From contig DASWMO010000195.1 in assembly GCA_036399715.1 (NCBI GenBank), forward strand, positions 1-36,628: a stretch of DNA of 36,628 bases. Reading direction: 5' to 3'. Positions 7,358 through 15,769 of this stretch are shown here, in pieces. The DNA comes from DASVSE01 sp036399715 (lineage in GTDB: Bacteria; Bacteroidota; Rhodothermia; Rhodothermales; Rubricoccaceae). The notes under the pieces are model-generated. The model was not told where the DNA came from. It made no database searches and was given only the letters and a program-made list of their open reading frames with translations. The translations under genes were made by a program, and so were the position numbers. The number at the start of each line of letters is the position of its first letter. Positions within the stretch are counted from its first letter, which is position 1.

Positions 7358-8349
7358 ATGAGCAATCCACTCCTTGTCGGCGTCGACATCAGCAAGCGCT
7401 GGTTCGATGCCGCCGTGTCCGACGGACGCACGCGCCGCTTCGACAACGACGCGGCCAGCCACCGCGCCTTCATCGCGTGGCTCCGCAAACCCGCCCGCGT
7501 CGTCGTCGAGGCGACCGGCACCTACGGGCTCGACCTCGCGCTCGTGCTTCACGCCGACGAGCGCTGCGAGGTCATGGTCGCCAATCCGCGCCTGATCAAG
7601 GGCTTCGCCAAAGCGCTCGCGCAGCGATCGAAGACCGACGCCGCTGACGCAAAGACCATCCTGTCGTTTGCCGAGCGAATGCCGTTCGAGCCGTGGAGCC
7701 CGCCGGACCCGGCCCTGGTCGAGCTGCGCGCAATGGCCCGGCGGATTGCTGATCTGACGGTCGAGCGGGCGCGCGAGAAGAACCGGCTTGCGGCGCTGCA
7801 CTCGTCGGAGGCGCACTCGCGGCTGGTTGCCAACGACGTCGAGGTGAACATCCGGCACCTCGGCCGGCGGATCGAGCGTCTCGTCGAGCAGGCCGTCGCG
7901 CTGGTCCAGGAGCACGCTGCGCTCGCGAAGGCGTACGGGCACCTGACGAGCGTGAAGGGGATCGCAGCCAAGAGCGCGGTCTCGATCCTGCCGGAGCTCT
8001 TGGTCCTGCCGACGGCGATGACGCCGAAGCAGTGGGTCGCGCACGCAGGGCTAGACCCTCGCGAGCATGAGTCGGGCACGTCGGTACGTGGCCAGACGCG
8101 GATCTCGAAGGTCGGGAGCGTCCATCTCCGGCGTGCGCTCTATATGCCAGCGCTGGTGGCGTCTCGGACGGAGCCTCGTGTCAAAGCCTTCTACGAGGAG
8201 CTACTGGCTTGGGGAAGAAGCCGCAGGTGGCGCACATCTCGGTGATGCGGAAGCTGCTGCACGCGGTCCACGGGATGCTGCGTCACGGGACCGACTTCGA
8301 CGGCGAGCGCTTCCGGGCGACGCCGCAGAAACCGGCCGTCGAGGCTTGA
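7358..8349 (+). pseudogene. IS110-family transposase, C-terminal frameshift
   Basis: Starts ATG 7358 (MSNPLLVGVDISK). The N-terminal RuvC-like DEDD domain shows Asp in GVDISK, Glu in VVEATGTYG and the Asp pair in RSKTDAADAK. The C-terminal Transposase_20 domain shows GIAAKSAVSILPEL, WVAHAGLDPREHESG and KVGSVHLRRALYMPAL, including the serine region used in catalysis. Near 8,213 one base appears to be missing: the original frame ends at 8245 with a nonsense tail, while the next frame continues KKPQVAHISVMRKLLHAVHGML and ends at TGA 8347-8349, a normal end for the family. The last ~40 residues are therefore lost and the enzyme is probably inactive, unless a programmed shift restores it. Confidence 0.85.
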
Positions 8350-8362
8350 CTCGTCAGAGAGT

Positions 8363-8454
8363 ATCTAATACATGGCCGCTCACCGGCGACACGGGCAGGA
8401 GAGTAAGCCACAGCACGACGTGTCCGGGCCGTCCGGTGCAGAGGCGGGTTCTGC
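8363..8454 (-). repeat. attC-like imperfect inverted repeat (site 3)
   Basis: On the minus strand the site begins GCAGAAC (8454-8448) and has the same internal core as site 1 (CACCGGACGGCC, then GCCGGTGAGCGGCCAT). It ends at TTAGAT (8368-8363), preceded by GTA rather than G. TTAGAT is complementary to the ATCTAA of site 4's first box, which is what is expected for the start of the next cassette. Site 1 and site 3 share the plus-strand blocks ATGGCCGCTC-CCGGCG and GCGGGTTCTGCG. Confidence 0.55.
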
Positions 8455-8504
8455 GCCCCGTAGCGATAGGGTCCCTGAACAATCCCGGATCATCGCACTA
8501 GGAC

Positions 8505-8537
8505 GCTCGTCCATGACCGACACTAGGAAGCTCGTCC

Positions 8538-8548
<11 letters not shown>
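8505..8548 (+). repeat. 19-bp direct repeat duplicating the start region of the OYE gene
   Basis: GCTCGTCCATGACCGACAC occurs at 8505-8523 and again at 8530-8548, 25 bp apart. Each copy has an ATG, but the first (8513) is out of frame with the second (8538), which is the real start. The upstream copy opens a short junk frame overlapping the gene start. Confidence 0.85.
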
Positions 8549-9647
<1,099 letters not shown>

Positions 9648-9653
9648 GCCGCC

Positions 9654-10553
9654 ATGAAAACCAACGCTTTGACCGCTCGCCGGTATGGCCAGCCTGACGT
9701 GCTGGAGTTCAGCACGTTCGACATGCCGCCACTGGAGGGCGGCATGGCCCGGATCTCAGTCAAGGCGGCCGGTATCAACCCTGTCGATGCTCGTCGCATG
9801 ACGGGCGAGCTCCGGTTCGGCTCTCTCCCCCTGTTTTTCGGCACCGAGTTCGCCGGCACGATTGTGGATCTGGCGGGCGACGAGAGCGGCTGGGGCGCCG
9901 GCGATGAGGTTCTGGGCTCGGGCGGCGACTTCACGCACGCGACGATCATCGACGTGCCGACCGCGAATCTGGTTCGTCGCCCGCCTTCCGTTTCCTGGAA
10001 TGTAGCCGGCTCTTTGGCAGGGGCGGCCCAAACCGCGGCGACAATCCTCGAGGCGGTCGGGCCAGTCTCCTCGCTTCTGATTCATGGCGGGGCCGGCGGC
10101 GTCGGTTCCATCACCATCCAGCTTGCAAGACGACAAGGCGTCGTCGTCGTGGCGACCGGCTCCGAGGATAGTCAGGATTACCTCCGGTCTCTCGGGGCCA
10201 CGCCGGTCGTGTACGGGCCCGGCCTTCTCGACCGGTTGCAGCTGACGCACCCAGGCCTTCTCGATGCTTCGGTCGACATGGCGGGATCGGAGGAGGCGAC
10301 GAACGTCTCCCTGGCTCGTGTGAAGCCGGACGGCGTGATCGGCTCCATCGCCGCGATGCGTCCAGCCTCGCCCCGCGTGCAGCCGATCATGAGGAGGCGC
10401 GATCCCGTGCTCGTGGAGCGTGTCGCGGCCGGGATCGCCCAGGGCGAGCTCAGTTGGGAGGTCAGTGCGCCTTATCCGTTCGCCGAAGCGGCTACCGCCT
10501 ACGCGGCGATCTTGGGACGTCACGTCCGAGGAAAGAGCGTGCTCACCTTCTGA
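9654..10553 (+). CDS. NAD(P)-dependent quinone oxidoreductase-like protein (zinc-free MDR family)
   Basis: A 299-residue medium-chain dehydrogenase/reductase. The N-terminal GroES-like fold reads VKAAGINPVDARRM and FFGTEFAGTIVD, followed by the Rossmann motif LLIHGGAGGVGSITIQLAR and a C-terminal HVRGKSVLTF ending typical of zeta-crystallin/quinone reductases. No cysteine-rich zinc lobe is present. It would reduce quinones or enones with NADPH in the cytosol. It lies 6 bases after the Old Yellow Enzyme gene, so both may act on related electrophilic substrates. Its stop directly abuts a truncated histidine-kinase remnant on the other strand, suggesting the pair was inserted there. Confidence 0.9.
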   Translation: MKTNALTARRYGQPDVLEFSTFDMPPLEGGMARISVKAAGINPVDARRMTGELRFGSLPLFFGTEFAGTIVDLAGDESGWGAGDEVLGSGGDFTHATIIDVPTANLVRRPPSVSWNVAGSLAGAAQTAATILEAVGPVSSLLIHGGAGGVGSITIQLARRQGVVVVATGSEDSQDYLRSLGATPVVYGPGLLDRLQLTHPGLLDASVDMAGSEEATNVSLARVKPDGVIGSIAAMRPASPRVQPIMRRRDPVLVERVAAGIAQGELSWEVSAPYPFAEAATAYAAILGRHVRGKSVLTF

Positions 10554-10860
10554 TCGACTCCACCTTCCCGCCCATGTGCCGCGGCGAGAATCTCCGCGAT
10601 GCCCTCGCGCTGGTTCTCGATGTCGTCGTCGGCGAGGGCCTGCGCGTAGACCTGACCGGTTGCGAGAGGCGTCCTGAGCTCGTGCGAGGCGACCGTGACA
10701 AAGTCGGCGCGCACCCGGTTGAGGGCTTCGAGGCGCCGGTTGGCCTGCCGGAGCGCACACTGCTGCGTTGCGGACGGCGGCAGCAGCCTTCGCGGCGATG
10801 ACGAGCATCGTCTCGACGTCGTCCGAGTCGAAGCAGGCGCAAGCGAGCCCGTCAACCCGA
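10554..10860 (-). pseudogene. GAF-HisKA histidine-kinase remnant with frameshifts
   Basis: On the minus strand the end of a GAF domain is readable (CFDSDDVETMLVIAAKAAAAVRN). After a frame change near 10,770 follow the HisKA dimerisation helix RRLEALNRVRADF and the H-box VASHELRTPLAT, then EGIAEILAAA. After another frame change near 10,577 comes RHMGGKVESI, where the sequence stops at the 3' end of the oxidoreductase gene. The ATPase domain and most of the sensor are missing. It is a broken sensor kinase cut at both ends. Confidence 0.75.
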
Positions 10861-10862
10861 GC

Positions 10863-10882
10863 CCGCCGCCGAGAGGCGGCGG
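10863..10882. terminator. Perfect 8-bp GC stem with GAGA tetraloop
   Basis: CCGCCGCC pairs with GGCGGCGG around a GNRA-type GAGA loop. There is no T-run directly after it on either strand, so a terminator is only one possibility. Confidence 0.35.
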
Positions 10883-10920
10883 TGTCGAGGGATATCGACG
10901 CCTCGATTTAGCGTGGGGAG

Positions 10921-11000
10921 CGGCGCCGGAGCGGTGGGGAACGACGCCGAGGCGGGTGGAACGACACCGGAGCGGGTGGAGTGACACCGGAGCGGTGGTG
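10921..11000 (+). repeat. Four tandem 20-bp units
   Basis: Four consecutive 20-bp imperfect copies built on ACGACACCGGAGCGGGTGGA (10921, 10941, 10961 and 10981). Copies 2 and 3 are the most alike. The array ends 77 bp upstream of the meaB start. Confidence 0.8.
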
Positions 11001-11077
11001 CGCGACGTTCGGGCCGTGCCGGACCCCTCCGGCCCTCTAGGCCACCTCTCCCGGGGGAGCGGGGCGATCTTTCGGGC

Positions 11078-12052
11078 ATGACTGCTGGACCGGCCTTTTC
11101 CACGCTCTCCCTCGCGCCCGACGTGCTCGCGGGGCGCCGCCGGGCCGTTGCGCGGGCGCTGACGGCGGTCGAGAACGCCCTTCCCGGGGCGGATGCGCTC
11201 GTGGACGCGCTGTACCCGCACACGGGGCGGGCGTGGCGGATCGGGATCACGGGTCCGCCGGGGGCGGGGAAGTCCACGCTCACGGACCGCCTCGTGGGAC
11301 TGCTGCGGGCGCGCGGTGAACGCGTCGCGGTCGTGGCCGTCGACCCGTCGAGCCCGTTCACGGGCGGGGCGCTCTTGGGCGACCGGGTCCGGATGGACGC
11401 GCGGATGACGGGGCCGGACGGGCAACCCGACGACGGCGTGTTCGTGCGGTCGCTCGCGGCGCGGGGGGCGCTCGGCGGGCTCTCGGAGGCGACTGAGGCG
11501 GCGTGCGACGTGCTCGACGCGGCGGGCTTCGACGTGATCCTCGTCGAGACGGTCGGCGTGGGGCAGGGCGAGATCGACGTCGCCGAGACGGGGGACACGT
11601 GCCTCGTCGTGCTCGTGCCCGAGAGCGGGGACGCGGTTCAGGCGATGAAGGCGGGGCTGATGGAGGTCGCGACCGTCTTTGCGGTGAACAAGTCGGACCA
11701 TGCCGAGGCGCCGCGGCTCGTGCGCGCGCTGCGGCAGGCACTGCACCTGCGTCCGCCGTCTACGGACGGGTGGGCACCGCCCGTCGTGGCCGTTTCGGCG
11801 CTGGCAGACGACAACGTCGACGGTGTGCTCGCAGCGCTGGACGGTCACCGTGCGCACCTGGCGCCCGTGTGGGCCGCAACGCGCGAGGCGCGGCTGCGGC
11901 GGCGCGTGCGGCGGCTCGTCGAAGCCGCGTGGCGGGCGCGGTTCTGGGCGGGCGGGCGGTCCGAGGCGCTCGCAGCGGCCGTCGCGGGCCTCGACGCCGA
12001 GGCGCGGGTGCCGCACCGCCTTGCGGCGTCCGTTCTCGAGGCCGGCGCGTGA
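11078..12052 (+). CDS. meaB: MeaB/ArgK-type GTPase, methylmalonyl-CoA mutase chaperone
   Basis: A 324-residue G3E-family GTPase. It shows Walker A GPPGAGKST (59-67), the VDPSSPF switch, the Walker B region VILVETVGVGQGE and the base-specificity motif NKSD. MeaB protects adenosylcobalamin-dependent methylmalonyl-CoA mutase from inactivation and assists cofactor loading and repair, using GTP in the cytosol. The length is normal and the start MTAGPAFSTL fits the family's N-terminal helix. No mutase subunit gene is adjacent in the window, so the partner must be encoded elsewhere. Confidence 0.93.
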   Translation: MTAGPAFSTLSLAPDVLAGRRRAVARALTAVENALPGADALVDALYPHTGRAWRIGITGPPGAGKSTLTDRLVGLLRARGERVAVVAVDPSSPFTGGALLGDRVRMDARMTGPDGQPDDGVFVRSLAARGALGGLSEATEAACDVLDAAGFDVILVETVGVGQGEIDVAETGDTCLVVLVPESGDAVQAMKAGLMEVATVFAVNKSDHAEAPRLVRALRQALHLRPPSTDGWAPPVVAVSALADDNVDGVLAALDGHRAHLAPVWAATREARLRRRVRRLVEAAWRARFWAGGRSEALAAAVAGLDAEARVPHRLAASVLEAGA

Positions 12053-12125
12053 CGCCTCGCGCGTGACCCGGTGGCCCGGAGAGGCGGCGTTGCCCTCGGT
12101 GCAGCCTGTGTGAACGGGCGGTGTC

Positions 12126-12133
12126 TATCTTCA
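12126..12133 (+). promoter_or_regulatory. Possible -7 element TATCTTCA
   Basis: This resembles the Bacteroidota-type TAnnTTTG element with two mismatches and would give a leader of about 40 nt to the ATG at 12178. No convincing -33 TTG lies at the right distance. Confidence 0.25.
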
Positions 12134-12177
12134 CGGCCCGACGGCTCCGGCCGCCCCTCCACTTTCTTCCGACCGCC

Positions 12178-14022
12178 ATGCCCGACGACGCCGCAGCAGA
12201 AATCCAGGACCCCCGCGGGCGCTCCGTGTTCGGCGGGCCGGGCGATGGCCCGGGCGACGGATCGGGCACGATGGCCCGGACCGACTTCTCCCAGGACGGG
12301 CGCTTCTTCGGCCACCCGGCCGGGCTCGCGACGCTCTTCACCACGGAGATGTGGGAGCGGTTCTCGTTCTACGGGCTCCGCCCGCTCCTCGTCCTGTTCA
12401 TGGCCGCGCTCGTGAGCGACGGCGGGTTCGGGTTCGAGCGCGGCGAGGCGTCCGCGATCGTCGGGATCTACGGGTCGTTCGTGTACCTCATGTCGCTGCC
12501 CGGCGGGTGGGTCGCAGACCGGCTGCTCGGGCTCCGGCGTGCCGTTTTCTGGGGGGCGGTCCTCATTACGCTCGGCCACGTGGCGATCGGGCTCTCGGGC
12601 ATCGTCGTGAGCAAGGCCCCGTTCTTCCTCGGCCTCGTGCTGATCGTGCTCGGGACGGGCCTGCTCAAGCCGAACATCTCGGCGATCGTCGGCGATCTCT
12701 ACCCCGAGGGCGGCGCACGCCGCGACGCCGGCTACTCGCTGTACTACATGGGGATCAACACGGGCGCGTTCTTCGGCCAGATCCTGACAGGCTCGCTCGC
12801 CGCCGCCTTCGGGTGGCACTGGGGCTTCGGGCTCGCCGGGTTCGGGATGTTCGTCGGGCTCGTCACATTCGCGATCTACAACAAGCGGACGCTCGGCTCG
12901 GCGGGCCTCCGCGAGACCGGCGGCGACGGCGCGGTCTCGCTCCAGCGGACGGCGTCTCCGGGTGACCGCCGCGACTGGGGCATCGTCGCCGGTGTCCTCG
13001 CGCTCATCGCACTCCTGTTCGTGCTCGCCACGACGGGCGCGTTCACGCTCGACGCCGAGACGGTCGGCGAGTACATGGTGTTCGTGCTCGTCGGGCTCGC
13101 AGCCGCCTTCTTCGCCTACATGTTCATCGCGACGAGCGGGCAGGAGCGGAAGCAGGTCGCGGTCATCCTCGTCCTGTTCGTCTTCGCGGCCATCTTCTGG
13201 AGCGCCTTCGAGCAGGCCCCGACGAGCCTGAACCTGTTCGCCAACGACTTCACCGTCCGCTCCTACGACACGTCGTGGGTCCCGGCCGGGCTCCGGACGC
13301 TCGGCCTCGGGCTCGGGATCGCTGCCATCGTCGCGATGGTGGGGTGGTTCTCTGCGCACGTTGGCCGGCGGGGGACGACGGCGGGCTTCCCGCTCGTCCC
13401 GGCCCTCAGCGTCATCGTCGCCGGGACCGTCCTGGCGTTCCTGGGCTTCCTCGCCGGGCGCGACGCGTTCGAGATCCCGACGACGTGGTTCCAGTCGATC
13501 AACGCGCTCTGCATCATCCTCTTCGCGCCGATGTTCGCCGTGCTGTGGGTGACGCTGGCGCGGCGCGGCGGTGACCTCTCGGCCCCGGCCAAGTTCGCCC
13601 TCGGGCTCGCCCTCGCGGGCATCGGGTTCGCGGTCATGATCCCGGCGGCGAACCTCATCGCCGGGGCCGGCGACGGGTCCGCGCTCCGCGTCTCGGCGTG
13701 GTGGCTCGTGCTGAGCTACTTCCTCCAGTCGCTCGGGGAGCTGTGCCTGAGCCCGGTCGGCCTCTCGTCGATGACGAAGCTGAGCCCGCGGCGGTTCGTC
13801 GGGCAGATGCTCGGCGTGTGGTTCCTCGCCGCGTCCGTCGGGCACCTCATCGGCGGGCTCGTCGGCGACCGCGTGGACCCCGAGAACGTCGCGCAGATGC
13901 CGGGCCTGTTCCTGTGGACGACGGTCGCGCTGTTCGTCGCCGCCGGCATCCTCGCCGCTCTCATCGTCCCGATCCGCCGGATGATGGCCGCGACGCCCGA
14001 GGTCGCCGGGGCGGGCCACTAA
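12178..14022 (+). CDS. POT/PTR-family proton-coupled peptide transporter
   Basis: A 614-residue inner-membrane protein with about 14 hydrophobic segments. The POT signature is clear: ExxERFSFYG (in TTEMWERFSFYGLRP) in TM1, GGWVADRLLG after TM2, and the PTR2 motif GINTGAFFGQ. The family imports di- and tripeptides with protons. The N-terminal ~35 residues are a Gly/Asp-rich cytoplasmic extension (GGPGDGPGDGSG). ATG 12178 is preferred over an upstream in-frame GTG because the start codon follows a plausible leader. It stands alone between meaB and dut on the same strand. Confidence 0.93.
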   Translation: MPDDAAAEIQDPRGRSVFGGPGDGPGDGSGTMARTDFSQDGRFFGHPAGLATLFTTEMWERFSFYGLRPLLVLFMAALVSDGGFGFERGEASAIVGIYGSFVYLMSLPGGWVADRLLGLRRAVFWGAVLITLGHVAIGLSGIVVSKAPFFLGLVLIVLGTGLLKPNISAIVGDLYPEGGARRDAGYSLYYMGINTGAFFGQILTGSLAAAFGWHWGFGLAGFGMFVGLVTFAIYNKRTLGSAGLRETGGDGAVSLQRTASPGDRRDWGIVAGVLALIALLFVLATTGAFTLDAETVGEYMVFVLVGLAAAFFAYMFIATSGQERKQVAVILVLFVFAAIFWSAFEQAPTSLNLFANDFTVRSYDTSWVPAGLRTLGLGLGIAAIVAMVGWFSAHVGRRGTTAGFPLVPALSVIVAGTVLAFLGFLAGRDAFEIPTTWFQSINALCIILFAPMFAVLWVTLARRGGDLSAPAKFALGLALAGIGFAVMIPAANLIAGAGDGSALRVSAWWLVLSYFLQSLGELCLSPVGLSSMTKLSPRRFVGQMLGVWFLAASVGHLIGGLVGDRVDPENVAQMPGLFLWTTVALFVAAGILAALIVPIRRMMAATPEVAGAGH

Positions 14023-14108
14023 CGGCTGCGCCGGGTTCCGTTTCGCCGCCTCGGTCCGTCTGGGCCGGGGCGGCTCCATGTCGCGCTGCGACGGTTTCTC
14101 TCCCGACG

Positions 14109-14564
14109 ATGCTCACCGACGTTCCCATCCGCGTGTTGCCTCACGGCGAGGGCCTGGACCTGCCCGCCCATGCCGAGCCCGGCAGTGCGGGCCTCGACCT
14201 CCGCGCCGCCGTTCCCGCTGACGCGCCGGTCGTGCTCGGGCCCGGCGAGCGCGCGCTCATTCCGACCGGCCTTCAGATCGCGCTCCCGCCGGGGACGGAG
14301 GGGCAGGTTCGCCCGAGAAGCGGGCTGGCCATGAAGCACGGCGTGACCGTCCTGAACAGCCCGGGGACGGTGGACAGCAGCTACCGCGGCGAGGTCGGGG
14401 TGCTGCTCGTCAACCACGGCCCCGAGCCGTTCACCGTGGCGCGTGGCGATCGCATCGCGCAGCTCGTCGTGGCAGGATACGTGCCCGTCCGCCTCGTTCC
14501 GGCCGAGGCGCTCGGCGAGACGGCGCGCGGCGCGGGCGGCTTCGGCTCGACTGGTCGCGCATGA
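14109..14564 (+). CDS. dut: Deoxyuridine 5'-triphosphate nucleotidohydrolase (dUTPase)
   Basis: A 151-residue trimeric dUTPase with all five motifs: GSAGLDLRA (26-34), RPRSGLAMKHG (68-78), GTVDSSYRGEV (86-96, with the catalytic Asp), RGDRIAQLV (112-120) and the flexible C-terminal arm RGAGGFGSTG (140-149). It hydrolyses dUTP to dUMP and pyrophosphate, keeping uracil out of DNA and feeding dTMP synthesis. Its TGA overlaps the ATG of the next gene (ATGA), although that gene is a glycosyltransferase with no evident functional link. Confidence 0.96.
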   Translation: MLTDVPIRVLPHGEGLDLPAHAEPGSAGLDLRAAVPADAPVVLGPGERALIPTGLQIALPPGTEGQVRPRSGLAMKHGVTVLNSPGTVDSSYRGEVGVLLVNHGPEPFTVARGDRIAQLVVAGYVPVRLVPAEALGETARGAGGFGSTGRA

Positions 14565-15622
14565 CCGCGCCGCCTACGATCTCCACCTGGCTCTATGCCG
14601 AGACGCCTGGCGAGCAGAGCCACTATCCGCAGGTGGTCGGGAAAGGAGCTCCATCGTCGGCAGGCTTCCAGGCGGTGTACTGGCGCTGCGTGGCCGTCTT
14701 CTTCGCCACCAGTGTTCGCCAGAACCCTGGAGCGCGGCACGTGCTCTACACCAACGCGGACCGCGTGCCCCACGTCGACGGGCACGACCTCGGCGGTCGC
14801 CTCACCGCATGGGGCGTCGAGACCGTCCGCCTACCGTACACGTTCCAGCCGCCCGAGGGCTACTTCGGCGCGTGGCGCAACCAGTTTTACGTCTTCGACA
14901 TCGTGCGCCACCTCGCGAGCCAGATTGGAAACGACGAGGTCGGCATGGTGCTGGATTCGGACTGCGTCTGGGTCCGCCCGGCCGAGCGCCTCGTCGCTGC
15001 GGCCCGCCGCGTCGGTGGGCTGACGTACGACATCGGGATCGACCCGGACGAGACGCAGAACGGACTGTCGCTGCACGATATGGGAGCGCTCTACGCCGAA
15101 GTCCTGCCCGCGCTTGGCATCGACCGGCCCGCGCCCGAAGCCGCGCCGTCGTACATCGGCGGTGAACTCATCGCCGCCACCGGGGCGACGCTGCACCGCC
15201 TCGATACGCTCGCTGGCCCGCTGTGGGCCGAGATGCTGCGCCGCCACGCGGCCGGGCTGCCACGCTTCTACGAGGAGGCGCAGGCGCTGAGCTTTCTCTA
15301 CTACGCGCTCGGCATTCCCGACGGGACGGCCAACGCCTACGTCCGGCGCATCTGGACGATGCTTCGCAAGGGCAACGATGCCCGCGGTCCCGACCTTGGC
15401 CTGACGCTGTGGCACGTCCCGGCCGAGAAGCGCTACGGCATCCCACGCCTCTTCGCCGAGGCGATGGACTCCGAGAGCGCGTTCTGGACAGTCAGCTCCG
15501 GCGAGCCCCTCCGCCACTTCATCGGGCGCTCTCTTGGAATCCCGGGACGTCCACTCGGCAAGCTTGCCCGCGATGTGCCGGCGGCGGTGCTGGACAAGCT
15601 CCGCGCTCACCAGACCGGTTAA
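14561..15622 (+). CDS. Glycosyltransferase-like protein, GT-A type with DxD motif
   Basis: A 353-residue protein with no signal peptide or membrane segment. It shows VLYTNADRVP, then NQFYVFDIV, and the central acidic motif MVLDSDCVWV, typical of the metal- and nucleotide-sugar-binding DxD of GT-A folds. I recognise no named family; the overall plan resembles cytoplasmic glycosyltransferases in surface-polysaccharide loci. The start overlaps the dut stop by 4 bases, suggesting coupling. Placed at the edge of the polysaccharide locus, it likely adds a sugar to a lipid-linked or surface glycan. The acceptor is unknown. Confidence 0.65.
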   Translation: MTAPPTISTWLYAETPGEQSHYPQVVGKGAPSSAGFQAVYWRCVAVFFATSVRQNPGARHVLYTNADRVPHVDGHDLGGRLTAWGVETVRLPYTFQPPEGYFGAWRNQFYVFDIVRHLASQIGNDEVGMVLDSDCVWVRPAERLVAAARRVGGLTYDIGIDPDETQNGLSLHDMGALYAEVLPALGIDRPAPEAAPSYIGGELIAATGATLHRLDTLAGPLWAEMLRRHAAGLPRFYEEAQALSFLYYALGIPDGTANAYVRRIWTMLRKGNDARGPDLGLTLWHVPAEKRYGIPRLFAEAMDSESAFWTVSSGEPLRHFIGRSLGIPGRPLGKLARDVPAAVLDKLRAHQTG

Positions 15623-15769
15623 GTGCTACGGACTGCCAGGCGTTGAGGGACTCTGCTGCACCTCGCGCCGCATGTCGCGAAGGGTTAGCACGTGAGGCAG
15701 AACAGGTCGTTACGGACTGCCTGCCAGACTACCTGAGTTCGGGTCCTGGCCGAGATGCTAAATTCAGCT

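Larger units (their letters stand above)
7194..8362 (+). mobile_element. IS110-family element occupying a cassette position
   Basis: About 1.17 kb bounded on the left by TTAGAT (7188-7193) and on the right by its complement ATCTAA (8363-8368). It holds one DEDD transposase gene in the plus direction, 164 bp of structured non-coding DNA upstream and only about 13 bp downstream. A long left end and almost no right end fits the IS110 rather than the IS1111 layout. Exact ends cannot be set because IS110-family elements lack terminal inverted repeats and target duplications. An alternative is that the TTAGAT boxes belong to the integron cassette and the element lies wholly inside. Confidence 0.6.
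10861..11077. other. Intergenic region with hairpins and a 20-bp tandem repeat
   Basis: No gene is supported here. It contains the stem CCGCCGCC-GAGA-GGCGGCGG (10863-10882), a second small inverted repeat TCGAGG/CCTCGA (10885-10906) followed by TTTA, the tandem repeat at 10921-11000, and the leader of meaB. Confidence 0.6.

Noticed and set aside
10863..10906. Two nearby hairpins considered as a riboswitch for meaB (cobalamin-related)
   Set aside because: The cobalamin riboswitch B12-box and core pairing are not visible, and the tandem repeat separates them from the gene.
15627..15721. Repeated TACGGACTGCC between the two plus-strand glycosyltransferase genes
   Set aside because: Only 11 bp and two copies with no further structure; probably chance.
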